64,000 nt of DNA. It comes from Artemisia argyi. Lineage: Eukaryota; Streptophyta; Magnoliopsida; Asterales; Asteraceae. The stretch covers positions 248,001 through 312,000 of the forward strand of contig JARVZY010002402.1 in assembly GCA_030686995.1 (NCBI GenBank), written 5' to 3'. Within the stretch, counting starts at the first letter, position 1, and every line of letters begins with the position of its first letter. Shown here piece after piece: positions 34,626-46,522 of the stretch. Under the pieces are notes generated by a model. That model was not told where the DNA came from. It made no database searches and saw only the letters and a program-made list of their open reading frames with translations. The position numbers and the translations under genes were made by a program.

Positions 34626-34988
34626 TAAGTGCTTCAATATTATTAATAATACTAGTGATCTAGAATATCACTAGGATTTACAACCTTGAAGCTTTTCTTA
34701 GAATGATATGGGGAATCTGTATATCAAACTCCTAACCTAGGATCTCCTTTTATAACACAAGGAGTCCTTTACAAGTAAACTAATATGCATATCAAACTAA
34801 ATGTATAGGATATACATAATATCAATTCTATAATTATCACCAAGTGTATCTTCATAATCTGTCTTCAGCCCATAAGCAGTACAAACTTGTTGTACTTGTA
34901 GTACTAAGTGAGTTAGTATTGCTAGTGTTATCCTTAGTAGTTTCAACTTTGTCTTCAACGCTTTGTACTGTTAGTTTAGTTCCTAACA
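34626..34988 (-). repeat. Element K 5' LTR, outer part
   Basis: It continues 18848-19004 beyond B. The outer end is CCTAACA on plus, that is TGTTAGG in element orientation, a typical copia LTR start. A TATA-like TTATAAAAGG lies at 34748-34757 on minus. Confidence 0.82.
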
Positions 34989-35207
34989 GAGTATTCGTCA
35001 CGACCGAGCAATTAAACAAATTATATTAGTTTGATATTGAAAATTTTAATTTTGTTTCTAGTTTATTAAGTGTTTGGTTGTGCAATTATAATAAACTGAA
35101 TAGGTGCTTAATTATAAAAATGCATCCTAATATGTTTTAGGATACATTTTCATAATTTTAATATAAGGTTTACTTGGGGACAAGTAAAGTTCAAGTGGGG
35201 CGATATT

Positions 35208-36246
35208 TGATGACATCAAATAGGTACATATTATTGTTATCATTTGTCCTATATAATTGACTTATTTTATTATATTATATATGAGAATCGATACTTAATC
35301 GTTTACTTTAGTAATTCCATTTGGTGAAAGTTAGTGATTTTGGACGAAATATGGAGATAAATGATCAAGATTGAAAAAGTCTACTGAACTCAAGGAGATA
35401 CGCCGTATCAATCTAGACAGATACGCCGTATTCCATACTTAGATGATTTAGAAAACCATTGCCTGACTTTGAAGAATGTGCCGAATGTAATTATTTCATG
35501 CGCCGCAAATTAAACTTTGGTCAACAAAAAGAACCAACTTGTTCTACTCTAGATACGCTGCATTACATTTCTGACATACGGCGTATCACTCTCAAGACTT
35601 CGCTAAAGAAAATCCAAGATACTAAAGGACATGCGCCGCATAGAAGATTCAAGATACGCCGTATCTGAAGACGGTGTACGAATATTCCAGAATACATTAA
35701 TCTTGGACCCCACACAAAGATAAGTCAATGCATCACATCAACTTAACTGATGCGCCGCATCGTGCCCTCTAACAAAAACTATATATACCACAAGAGACAG
35801 CCGAATTTCATGTACCAAAAGTGATAAAAGCTACTGCATAAACCCTAAGGAGAAGAATACCAAGGAAAAGGCAACACAAGACATACCACATTGAAGATCT
35901 TAGAGCAGTAAGAAGGTCCTGCTTGTGTTTTAATTCAATTAAGTATTTTTGTTTAATTGTAATAGTAAGCTTTAATCCATCGGGATTAATGGGCTTGTGA
36001 CTGCCATATTGCTCTCCTTAAAATTGCTTTCCCATCGATTAAAGTTTATATGATGTTTATTTGGTTCTTGTTATACACGAATGGCAGATTTAGTTCGACA
36101 AAGTTAGCAAGGAGATTTAAAATTTACCGATCATCACTATGAGTGAATGTCTAAAAGGGATGCACATGTGGAAAACTAGCTATATCCGAATGCTTCGGAA
36201 AGGTCCATGATCCGTGGGACCTGGTGCTTAAGAACTTGTACAGTTT
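35208..36246 (+). repeat. Element I 3' LTR (end not determined)
   Basis: It starts TGATGACATC. It contains the GATRCGCCGYATC palindrome array (35397-35761) and a TATA motif (35778-35788). About 460 bp of unannotated downstream sequence follows before G. No CA end could be fixed, so G may lie inside this LTR. Confidence 0.65.
35397..35788 (+). promoter_or_regulatory. Palindrome array and TATA box of LTR I
   Basis: GATACGCCGTATC at 35397 and 35653; shortened or complementary versions at 35420, 35552 and 35577; CATGCGCCGC-type at 35498 and 35630; GATGCGCCGCATC at 35749. The array stops 17 bp before ACTATATATACC (35778-35789). The role as a promoter is inferred from order and spacing. Confidence 0.6.
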
Positions 36247-36660
36247 TGTGGGAAACTAGAAGGGGGGTTGAATAGTTTAGTGACTTATTTTCTTTTATTA
36301 TAAAAATTTCCCTTTGAAAAACGTAGATTCAATTGTATGTAAAGTCAATCAACACTAATATGAACAAAACCCTATACTAATTTTAATATGCAATAAGTAA
36401 GTAAAGAGAAGAGATGGAAAGATCAAACCAAGACAACGAGATTTATAGTGGTTCGTTCACGAAGCTCTTCTTCGCCCTACTCCACTCCCCGAGTACCACA
36501 CTCGAGAGTTGTAAGCACTATATCAACAAGACTCCCTTCAGGCGGAGAAAACCGTACAACGTCGCTTACGTTATTTTCTGACACTAAGCTAGATGTCGAG
36601 TACTAATCTTAGCTAGTACCAATCTACCATGATCGACATAATCCAAACTTATCACACGAT

Positions 36661-36805
36661 CCTCACACAATCTACACGATCTTCACGATCCTCACACAAT
36701 CTACACGATCAACACGATCCTCACACAATCTACACAATCAACAAGATCCTCACACAATCTACACGATCAACACTATCCTCACACAATCTATACTTGATCC
36801 ACTTG
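36661..36805 (-). repeat. 29-bp tandem array in LTR G
   Basis: Units begin at 36661, 36690, 36719, 36748 and 36777 with an exact 29-bp period. It lies downstream of the LTR TATA motif in the transcription direction. Confidence 0.9.
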
Positions 36806-37160
36806 ATCAATACTAAATCACTCAACACTCAAGAGATCCCCAAGATCTCAACAAGATCACAATGATCAACACAATAACTAGGAAACACTAATACACTTGA
36901 TGTATATCAAGATACAATCAAGTAGACAACTAGTAATGCAAGTGCACTACTCTATGACACCAACACCTTGTATCTTCTTGATAGTTTGTATTCTTCTATT
37001 GACTAGAAGAGGTATGTAGATGATTCTTGGTTGGATGAAAGAATCACTCTTTAAACAAAATAAAACTTACTAATGATCTAAGAAGTGTAAAAAGAAAAGG
37101 AGGATGGAAACCAGAAAGTTATGTGTGTGAAAGGATAACCAAAATCTGGGAAATGAAGTG

Positions 37161-37247
37161 GTATTTATAGAATCTAAAAATCTGGCCGTTATGAAAGGAC
37201 GGCATCACTAAATGTCACACGGTACCACTAAATTTAGTGGTACCGTG
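37161..37247 (-). promoter_or_regulatory. LTR G promoter: TATA motif and 30-bp palindrome
   Basis: 37218-37247 is a perfect 30-bp palindrome with arm CACGGTACCACTAAA. About 48 bp downstream on minus is CTATAAATAC (37161-37170). Function is inferred. Confidence 0.6.
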
Positions 37248-37662
37248 GTACCGTCCCTGACAAACACGCTCAATTTTTTGTCTTTAGTGGTGAAATTTTA
37301 TTTGGCGGAGTTTGGAGGTGGTTTGGGTAATAAACTAGCTGTTGGTTATGTTTTGAAATGATTTTTCCTAAATAAAACATTTCTTTATAATTCAAAAATA
37401 ATTTGTAAAATGTATTTTTGAAAAGAAAGTTTTGTCAAGCTAAAAAAGTAAAGTTCAAAACACAAATTCACTTCTTTGATCATTTGTCAAGTTGTAAATT
37501 TGTTTGTTCATACCTAGAGTGATTGACGTAGAAATCGAATATTTCGACTAAAAACTTGTTTACGTTAATTTTGTCATAAGATGTTTTCACATTTTGTTAT
37601 CATCAAAACATAGAGATATCATAAGATGAGAATAACGTTTTTAGACATTATTTGCATCAACA

Positions 37663-38143
37663 ATCTCCCCCTTTTTGATGATGACAAAACATAAACTTAT
37701 TTTATGTGAAAAAACTAGTTTCGAAAAGTTTTTAGTGTGAGTTTATATCTCACTTCTCCCCCTTTTTGTCAAAGCAAAAATATTAAGAAGGCTCCCCTTG
37801 ATGTATACTCCCCCTCATTTGGAGCATACCAAGGAATCGAGCAATGATTGATGCTACAAAACAAGGTTAGATAACACAAATACAATATCTAACATGTAGC
37901 ATTCAAGATAAATATCCAACCAAAAGTAACAAAGAAGAAAAATAAACCAACCATAAGCAAAAGAAAAGCCCATTACTTCATTAATAAAAGGTCATACATA
38001 AAGTATGATTACACTAGCTAAACTAGTAGAAAATTACAAGAAACATGTGACATTCTCAAATGACATTGAGGTCCTAAGATTTGCTTCTTGACTTCTCAAA
38101 AGGGTTTCTAAGGTTTTTATTGAGGATGACTAAACATAAAAGT
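37663..38143 (-). other. Element G polypurine tract and 3' untranslated region
   Basis: On minus, GGGGGAGATTG abuts the LTR at 37663. Further GGGGGAG blocks lie near 37756 and 37818. No coding sequence seen. Confidence 0.7.
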
Positions 38144-38622
38144 TTAGTTTTTTGGGCTATTGGTTGGAGGAGGAGGTGGTATGATGGGCCCTTGAGGTGG
38201 TGCCAAGAGATTATCCACATATGAGAACATGTGGTAAAGTTCATCTCTTAAATAAGAGATGAGGTTTCGGTTGTGGATACAACATAGGCAATTAGCACTA
38301 TGCACGTCAATTGGTTCAAGTTGAGTGGGTTGATTCATGATGGGGATGATGGGCCTAGTGAAAGTGAAGGTGACGATGGAGTAGCCATTTCATTGTATAT
38401 CCAATGCCTAGAGTTGAATGATGAAGGTGAGGATGTAAATCCACTAGAGGATGTTATGGATGGAGCATTTGGTGGTGGAGTGGACCTAGGGGGTGGTATA
38501 TTTGCTCCATCTTCATCATGAGCCAAATCAGTGACCATGGTATCGTTTGATGGTGTAAACTTGATCTCGGAAGGTGACTTCACCAAAATTCTAGGTTTCT
38601 TTGAAGCGTGAGAGGAGGACAT
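38144..38622 (-). pseudogene. Element G short ORF (MSS...), frame change
   Basis: The minus-strand ATG at 38622 (MSSSHASKKPRI...) opens a Ser/Pro-rich, low-complexity protein. It reads to a TGA at 38335-38337, which overlaps an ATG of the next frame (38338). The second frame runs to 38144 with QPTQLEPID and a Pro-rich tail. A related start, MSSKKPRI, is at 60569 in element H, so the ORF is a shared element gene. I know no function. A TATA-like run (38673-38685) and LTR-type palindromes (38848-38930) lie upstream, suggesting its own promoter. Confidence 0.5.
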
Positions 38623-38652
38623 GATGAATGTGAGGTAGGGGTAGTGGTGCAA

Positions 38653-39455
38653 GAGACTTGCAATGGTGAAGTCTTATATATATAGGCATGAATGATGTGA
38701 ATTTTGAGTGAAAGTCAATATGGTTGTTCTAAATGTAGGTAGGGAATCTTAAGGTGCGTGTGTGTGTACAATTGCAAAACATTGTAAGTTTTGAGATTAG
38801 GGGTGCAGGAGTCTAGAGTGAATAAGAAAAATTGGTCACTCTAGGGTACGGTACCACTAAATACCCTACAGTACTACTTAGTGGTGTCGTGCCCTATTTA
38901 GTGGTGCCGATACCCGTTGGTGGCGAATTTTCCAATTTTGCAGGTTTTAGGCTACTTAAATGGGTAATTCTAGGGAAACTATTTGCAGCAAATTCCATTA
39001 CCTCAATCCACTCAAGAATAATCACATGGTTTTCATAGCCATGCACATAGCTAGTAACTAACATGATCATGTGATTAATCTACTAAATAGGCCACTAGTA
39101 AGCATGCAAATTATCATCTAGATACTTGCATATAAAATAATCTAATCAAATATCACAATCATCTAGAAGCAAGATGTGAACAAATAATGATCATATGATA
39201 AAAGTTGCCAAGAGAAAGACATGATAGCAAACATTTGGGTGGTAAAAGTGAAAGATACACCCAAATAAGATACAAGTTCAGACAATCGTAAACAAGTTAA
39301 TGTTAACTAACCGTATTCAATCCTTCAAACTAGTTAATATAATAATACTTAAATTATAAAGCTTAATATATAGCAAGTTTTAACACTTCATTTTCCTCTA
39401 TTGTTGGTGACGCTTAGATAACTCCTCCGATTGACTTGATCAATTACCCATATCT
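38653..39455 (-). other. Element G spacer with LTR-type palindromes
   Basis: Non-coding. The TATATATATA run at 38673-38685 and copies of the LTR palindrome arm ACGGTACCACTAAATA (38849) and TTAGTGGTG (38878, 38917) are the only structure seen. Confidence 0.6.
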
Positions 39456-40360
39456 TCACTCATCATCATCACTTGACGAAGTATCATAAGGTTCGTTTTC
39501 AAGGTTTAGGAAAGAAACCATGTGTGACTCACTAAATGGTTCCATGACTCGATTGACAAGCGTGTAAGCACGACTTTGGAGGTATTGATGAGCATTCATG
39601 TAGTAATGATAAAGACGGGTTAGAAACATCCCATAGGGAATTAATTTGTTTCTTTTGTCTTTGACATGAATGATTCGCTTGGCGAAGAAATAGGTGAGAT
39701 TATATGGTTGATGAAGCACAATGCAATAGAGCATGTGGGCACAAGACGCAGGTAGGTACTTATGATTTCCTACAAGACTCAATATGTTTTCACGTAGAAT
39801 AACCGCCATGGGTTGAAGGAAGTAATGAAGTTCGACGATGCGTATTCTGTTGGGGTTTTGAACTTCAGACGAGTTGCAAAGAACACTAATTAGTTCCTGC
39901 GAAGAGGGGACATGCGAATGAAATGGACCATTTTCTTCAACATTCAAATAGTCAAGAGAAAATTTTCAAAGTAGGCATATTGCCCAAGATTTGGAAGACC
40001 GGGAATTTGAGCAAATTGCTCCAGAGGCAGCAATAATTTATATTCTTGTATCCAAAACCACAATGAGAAGGAATGATCCTCGTTTTGTACTAGGTCAACC
40101 TCATGGAAGAAGTCGAGAATGAATCGAGGACATATTTGTTTATTTATGGTAAGAAGATTTTCAAAACCTACGGCTCGAAAGGCTGACTCGATTTGTTGTT
40201 GGAAGGTTAGAGAAGTGTTAAGAACACGACCTTCGTGAAAATAGCGAGACTCAACATTTTTGAACCGTTTACTGAATTCTCTACACATGTAGGGTTCATT
40301 TGAGAGTGTGGGGATGTAGATGTAGGTCTGTTGATGATCAAAGTCATATATGTGTGGCAT
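39456..40360 (-). pseudogene. Element G env-like protein, one frameshift
   Basis: The ATG at 40360 starts a protein of about 300 residues in two overlapping frames; the switch is near 39950-39965. The first 138 residues contain EFSKRF, a conserved aromatic block (FHEVDLVQ, FWIQEYKLLLPLEQFAQIPGLP). The second part has a mainly helical region (HMLYCIVLHQPYNLTYFFAKRI) and an acidic Ser/Asp-rich C-terminus. It resembles the plant-transposon/env-like domain found between pol and the 3' LTR of SIRE-type elements (recalled, not searched). No clear signal peptide or transmembrane segment was seen. Confidence 0.6.
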
Positions 40361-41719
40361 TATGACACCTATATAAAAAGATATGTATGAGCATATTGAT
40401 TAATTTCGGTTGTCACATGACTAGTGTGTGCCTATATGCGAACTATATGGAGGTGCGGTAATTTCAACTTTTAAGATGAAATTAACAAGATTACCCAAAT
40501 GCTCCTAATTTTACTTTCGCTCAAGCAAATATGTTGAGTAATACATATTAGTTATGTATTTCAACCCATATTTGTGAGATCATGTATGCATGCAAAAACG
40601 TTTCTAGTTTGTATCAACAATGCAAGAAAAATTATTTCATGAACCTAGTTGCGTGAACCTTTTCAAAAAATAATGGAATTGGGGTGTTTGGCAAATGCGT
40701 CAACTTGGCATTAAAACATTTTTAAAGTTGAGGAGCTTAAGTGCAAATTACTTCTAATTCAATTTTAAGTATCCTAGACATGATTTTACTAGAGATACTT
40801 AATCTAATTGGAATTTTGATAGCAAAATTCGGACCTAGGGTGAGTAACATGAGTGGGTTCATGCAAATTCTATGTTTATAGAGTCATAATTGTTCTACAT
40901 TGTCTAATACTAGTCCTAATTTCATAAAAATTCAATCAATTTCAAAAAGCCCCAATTCGAATTTTTGTGATTATGGACAAACCCTAGAATTAAAATGAAT
41001 GAAATTAGGTTCAATTGACTTACAATTTATGTTGAGAATGATGTAGTGAATGATTATCCTTAATTGCAATGCCTGGATCTTGATTAACAAGTGTGTAATG
41101 GAGTTATGGTTTTGGTTTTTCGACTATGGCAGCAAAGAGATTTTTGGTTTGTGTTTTGAATGTGAATAGTGAGGGAAGTAAGAAAGAAACGTGCTATCTC
41201 AGATACACGGTACCACTAATTTTAGTGGTGTCGTGCACTGCTGAGACAGTTTTCTGTCTAGTTTTGGTTTTTAACCAAAAAATCTTACTTATTTAGCAAG
41301 ACCTTTTGACACGAGAAGAGAAGTTATACCTAAATTCTTACGATGAGAGGAACAAAACTAAACTAAGAATGATGATACCGAGATATACGAGGAGACGAGT
41401 AAATAGTTGTTGGAAAGATATGCGAAATGACTTCAATATTTCCAGTGAAATAATTTGCCAGTCATGAGTGATTCTCGGGAAAGCACAACGAGAATGTACG
41501 AGATTAGTTGACTTTTAATATTTCCAGTGAAATATGTAAATAGTCATAGAATGTTTTCGGGAATGAGATGAAAGGATTTGAACAAAGAAAACGAATAGGC
41601 ATAAGATGACCTAAATATTTCCAATGAAATATATGAATAGTCATGAGTGGGTTAGGAATGAAATGTCAATGAAGTTGTTCAATGAGTATTCCATGTCGAA
41701 AGAGATGTTTCCTCATTGA
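40361..41719 (-). other. Element G non-coding region with repeats
   Basis: No supported ORF. An imperfect copy of the LTR palindrome (CACGGTACCACTAA...TTTAGTGGTGTCGTG) lies at 41206-41236. Three diverged repeats marked by AATATTTCCARTGAAAT lie at about 41435, 41517 and 41611. Confidence 0.6.
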
Positions 41720-41960
41720 ACATCATAGTGACAGAGATGATGACGTATCATGAAGTGCTTGATGCACGAGCTAATCATGGAGTATATTGTCAAGTTAATC
41801 TCTTCTTCTTATAGCGCGTCATGGGAATGCCGTCATGGAAGTATCGTTGAGATATTAGAGCTTGTCTCATCTATAGTGCTAAATTTCATGCCTTTCTAGT
41901 GCTTGTGTAATCGGCTTCGGTTGTAGAGATAGTAGAAGTTGTTTGTTTCTTGATGATACA
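41720..41960 (-). pseudogene. pol: Element G RNase H C-terminal remnant (copia)
   Basis: On minus, 41951-41891 encodes KKQTTSTISTTEADYTS, the copia RNase H block that normally reads KKQ-T-STSTAEAEY. A degraded TKHxxIRHH-like block, the end of RNase H, follows at about 41765-41735. Between and around them the frame is broken by stops and indels. The order (RNase H, then env-like ORF, then LTR) confirms the orientation of G. Confidence 0.7.
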
Positions 41961-42140
41961 AGAAGTTTAGAAACAACCTATGAAGGTACAAACATAAGTT
42001 GTACATCATCAATCCACATAATCTCGCACACTATCAGAGTTAGTGTTTAGACAATAATCTTTTACACTAAACTCCCTGTGATCGCGCACTTCCCAAATGT
42101 ATAATGCCTTGAATATATGATTAATCAAAAATCAATTATA

Positions 42141-42141
<1 letters not shown>

Positions 42142-42230
<89 letters not shown>
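42142..42230. repeat. (TA)n microsatellite
   Basis: About 44 uninterrupted TA units inside the end of LTR F. Length in an assembly of such a run is often inaccurate. Confidence 0.95.
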
Positions 42231-42233
<3 letters not shown>

Positions 42234-43947
42234 TAAGTATCGAGGAAATCCGCGAGAAATACGGATTAACCGAGTCGTTTCCCAACGAAGGTGTGAATGG
42301 AATCTTGAATTATTGATTCGTGAAAACCGTGTCGTGAAAAGTGGAAAAGTGAAAAATAGTGATGGTGAAATTCAAATAATGAAAAGTAATGATGAAATAA
42401 GCAGAAGTTACAAGCTAAGTATGCACAAATGTTTAAAACCTAAAAACGGGAATTCAAACGCAAATTTAAAACATAATCGTTTGAAATAAAACGTAACTAT
42501 TATTGAAAAATGATCCTAAAAATGTGAAATAAATTTCTAAAAATCTTAAACTACTTAAAATAATTTTGAGAAAAATAAAAATATTTTTTTGACTTTTTAT
42601 TTATTTTCTATGAATTAATTTCTATTTTTGGAATTAAAAAGTAATTTAAAAATAAAAGAAAATGTAAAATAAATGGGAAAAATATAAAATCAACTTTGAA
42701 AAATCTAAAATATTATAAAAGAATTATCTAAAATATTTTTGGAATTTTAAAGGCTTTTTCTGATTTTTATTTGATTTTATTGATTAAAAAGTATTTTAAA
42801 AATGGTTAAAAACTAAGAAAAATTAAGAAAATTAGTAAAACAACTCAGAAAAATATGAAAAATTCACAGAAAATCTAAAATATTATAAGGAACTTGAGAA
42901 AAAATTTTGAAAAAGAAATAAGACAAAAAAGTGCTTATTGGGTAGAAAACAACTTATAGCAAGTGCTTATTAATAAGCAATTGCTACAAAACTCATTGAA
43001 ACTGAAACCACAGATGTAATGTACTCTAATAAGCTCAAATTAACTCAGTTATGAACAGATGAATCACAGAAACAGATATAAGATGAAATAAGCAATCTCA
43101 ATAAGCTAATGACTAAGCACAATCAACACAGAATAAGCCAGAAGCTCAGGTACAACCACTACAACTACAATACACTCAAAGAAGCTCAGAAACCATCAAA
43201 TTAGCTAAAGCTACAAGCAAAAAGGGAACTAGCAGGCCTATAATCAAAGCAGTTAACTAGTTCTATGCTACTAATTAGCATGTACTAAATAAGCAGTCTA
43301 ATAAGCTACAAACTAGAATATTAGTGGGGCAATATAAACTCTATACTACTGAGAATCTATAAATTGCTAAAACCCTATCACAATCTATCAAATGCTACTT
43401 TAAATGAAGCCAAGATCAACAGCTATCAGAAACTACAACCTGAATTCAGTTGACTAATTTGAAACTTAAATAACTTGACTAAATCTAATTTCAATTGAAA
43501 TTATCTACTCCTAGATGTTATACTAAGCTAATTTTAAACTGAATTAAGCTACTATGAATGCTTATGCAACTATAACTACAATTATACGAACTGTTTTTCA
43601 AATTATCTAACTGTTAAGCTAATTGAAAACCTATTTAGACTATTTTGTGAAATGATCTACTGGTTTTATGGTTTAAATGTCTATTACAACACTAATGACA
43701 CCTAGATGAATCATTGAAACAACTATCCAACAACAACTAAACTCAATTCAACACAGATCCAAACACCCCCTTAACTAACAACTTTCACTATGAAACTAAG
43801 ATCTAAACTACAAATCACCAATCCACTATTTCAATAAGCTATAAAAACAATAACAGGAGCAAATTCAACAATTAAATGCAACTAAAAAACAACTAAAACC
43901 TCAGTATCACAGATCTATGCTAATTGTAAAGCAAGAAATGAGAACAG

Positions 43948-43952
43948 AACTT
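43948..43952. repeat. Target-site duplication of E, left copy (AACTT)
   Basis: AACTT here and at 55907-55911 flank element E inside LTR F. Confidence 0.9.
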
Positions 43953-46522
43953 TGATCTGTGCTTATTCACACATCCTTTTTAGCCTTAAATCAGACCAAA
44001 TACACCAAATATGCCAAGAGTATGTGTGTTTTTGTACTTGTGTATGTGCAGGAACGGATATGTGAAAAATGTACAAAAACAAAGCCAAAATAGACAAAAA
44101 CGAGCACGAGATTGGAAAAAGGTCAAAAGCCGGAGCCGGGGAAGCATAAAATCAAATAAAAGCTCAAAAAGGCAAAAGTAACCCTTGGAGATTCATAAAG
44201 TTGCAAAATTAGTCCTTGGTCAAAGTTTAGAGAAATTGGCAATTTTAGTCCCTCAGCTTTCAGATATTTACAAAAATTATCCTTTGAAGAATATTCGAAG
44301 AAAAGACAAAATTGGTCCTTCATAAATCAAAGAATGGCAATTTAAGCCCTTGGAAGAAGTTTTGATAAAATACAGTTTTGGTCCCTGAGCTTTGAGTTTG
44401 AACAACATTAGTCCTTGTCAATTAATCCTTGATCCTAAATAAATCTACATCAGATCCAGCCCACATAAATAAACCAAGCCCAAAATACATATAAGCCCAT
44501 CAACCCCTAGCATGTACCTGATTCACTCTTTTACCCAACTCCCATTTGTTACTCAAACCCGATCCAACCCTGCACCCTTTATACCCTTGGTCAAAAATAT
44601 GGTCAACATAATAATAAAACAATCCCAACTCAAAACCCCGCCCCCCAAATTCACCAAAAACCCAGGATAATTTACTGTAGAATGAACCCTAATTACCTCC
44701 CATCAAAATTACCTCATACCAAGTAATAATTACCCAATGATGAGGTTCTAGAAGCTGTCTGGATACGTTAGGGAGTGTCATAAACTCACACGTGGACTAA
44801 TCAGAGAACACACGGAGGATCAACCTTATCAATTATTCTATCAAACGGTTGTTATCAACAGATTGGGGACCAAGGTGATCTAACGGCTTAGGAGGGATCA
44901 AAAGAAACACAAATCACATGGATCAGTGACGTGTAATACTAGAAGCATCCAAGGACCTCACTCAGCAAGCTATATATACCCCCTCCTCACTCATATGAAG
45001 GTGTCCAATTTTTAGCAATTGAGTCCATAGGTTTAGAATTTATTTTACTGTTTTATGTTTTATTTTAATCCAGTTGTAATTTTCTTTCTGATATTGTAAT
45101 TTCAAACTTTATTAATATAATTTAGTTTTTCCATTTAAATACTTGTCAATTTATGTTTCTGCAATTTAAACTTGCTTTGCTATTGTCATAAATTCTTCTG
45201 TTACTGTTTTATAAGTTCTTTTAAGCTTTAATATAACCTTTGTATGTTTTATCTACACATTTATTGCTTCAAAAAAAAAGAAGGTAAATAAGCTTTAATA
45301 AGCTTCTGCACCCCTTGACTTAAGCCCACATAAGCTCCTTAATGTTTATGGTGAGCTTAAGTTAGCCTGCTTTTAGTCACTCATCAAAATCAGTAGCTTT
45401 GAGGTTAGTTCTCTTTTTAGTCTAGTTCAATGTTGCATCTTATTTGTTTAATAGCTTATGTTCTTAATGTGCTTATTTAGTTTGTTTATAGTGTTATGCA
45501 TGCTTATTTAGTGTTTACATGTTGCTGCTGTTTGATTTAAAGTTCCTACTGCCAATTTAGCGTAAATTGCATTATTGCGTTCTTGATGTTCTTGTTTGGT
45601 TTCTACTGTTCCATTAGCTTTTAATATAGTCTAGTAAATAGATTTGAGCATAGGTTGAGGTTTTGATTGCTTAAGAAATCAGTAGATTTAGTCCTTTACT
45701 TGTTGTAGTAGTGTAATGCTTAAGTTCAGGGTTGTTTGGATTTCATGTGTTCTGAGTGATCCTGTTGATTTATCTTTGAGTTTTCTTTGCACTTAGGCTC
45801 ACTTAGGTAAATTAGTGTCAAAACAAATATAAAAAACATAGGTTAATAACAAATAGTCAAAATTAGGTAGTCACTTAATTTCTACATACACAGTTCCATA
45901 TCTGATTCTATCACTTGGTGTATCTGTTGCATAATTTGTTTGAGTATAAGCTTTTAATGGTTAAACATCATCATTAGATATCTAGGGTTAGAATTGATTC
46001 ATCTAAATAAGGTTTAGTCAAAGTTTGAAGGTAATTAGGAAGTCAAAACTTGCAGCATATCAGTTTCGTTACCATCTGATCTCAGGACAAATTGAGGGAT
46101 TAAATAAGATTTTGACTGATTTCTTTTAGTGGATTTGGCATCTTAGTAGTTCCAAGTAGGTTTTGCCCCTGTTAGCTTTGTCTTAACAGCTTATTTCAAC
46201 TGCTTAATTGCTTATAAAATAGTGTGGTTTGAACCAGGGTCTGCTTATTTAGAATAGGGCTGCAATTGTGAGTTTGTGATTATAACCTGAGTTTGTTTGA
46301 ACATATAAGTCATTTTGGGCTTGTAGTTGCTATTTCCAATGGATCTGAGTCTTTGCTTAATCTGTTTTGTATACTGCTTATCTCATTATAGTGCTTATTT
46401 GACTGTTTTGAACCTTGTCTGAGTTGCTTTGATCATATTGCCTTTAATTCTGTCCCATTAAGCTTTATTTAGTCAAAAAGTCATTTAGTCAAGTTTTGGT
46501 CAACCCTGGTTAAGGAGTGCTT

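Larger units (their letters stand above)
426..34988 (-). mobile_element. Element K: minus-strand Ty1/copia retrotransposon, heavily interrupted
   Basis: This is the host element of most of the left half. From its 5' end it has a 5' LTR (34988 down to 34626, then 19004 down to 18848), a tRNA-Met-type primer site (18845-18833) and gag (18712 to 18468, continuing at 1374). The start of pol runs to about 426, where LTR C begins. Three later insertions account for nearly all of the span: J (1380-18462) in gag, B (19005-34620) in the 5' LTR, and C in the polyprotein. When these and one copy of each 5-bp target duplication are removed, the gag frame and the LTR join without a gap. The 3' half and 3' LTR lie outside the window. 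Confidence 0.85.
34989..36246 (+). mobile_element. Element I: 3' end of a plus-strand gypsy element
   Basis: The sequence resumes outside K's LTR. At 35171-35186 there is a TACTTG-GGGA-CAAGTA hairpin, followed by a purine-rich tract (35191-35206) and an LTR start TGATGACATC at 35208. This order is the same as at the 3' ends of A, B and D. No ORF is visible in 34989-35207. The LTR is cut or bounded by element G at 36247; the rest of the element would lie outside the window. Confidence 0.7.
36247..37662 (-). repeat. Element G 3' LTR
   Basis: 1416 bp, TGTTGATGC...TTTCCCACA in element orientation. It shares its first and last parts with the LTRs of H (57462, 63572), including the ACTAGAAGGGGGGTTGAATAG block and the ATTTATAGTGGTTCG segment, but has different internal arrays. 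A 29-bp repeat (unit CCTCACACAATCTACACGAT plus 9 bp) occurs five times from 36661 to about 36805. Confidence 0.85.
36247..42117 (-). mobile_element. Element G: SIRE-like Ty1/copia element, 3' half
   Basis: On minus, reading from right to left: RNase H remnant (about 41960-41720), env-like ORF (40360-39456), short MSS-type ORF (38622-38144), GGGGGAG polypurine tract (37663-37685) and 3' LTR (37662-36247). A coding region between pol and the 3' LTR, and the PPT next to TTTGTCATCATCAAAAAGG, are typical of SIRE/Maximus-type copia elements. The 5' half is displaced by F, E and H to beyond the window. Confidence 0.8.

Noticed and set aside
36661..36805. Regularly spaced 29-bp repeats resembling a CRISPR array
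   Set aside because: Repeats are head-to-tail without unique spacers and lie in a plant LTR.
38335..38338. ATGA stop-start overlap as translational coupling of two genes in G
   Set aside because: In this plant element the two frames look like one Ser/Pro-rich protein broken by an indel; nothing supports reinitiation.
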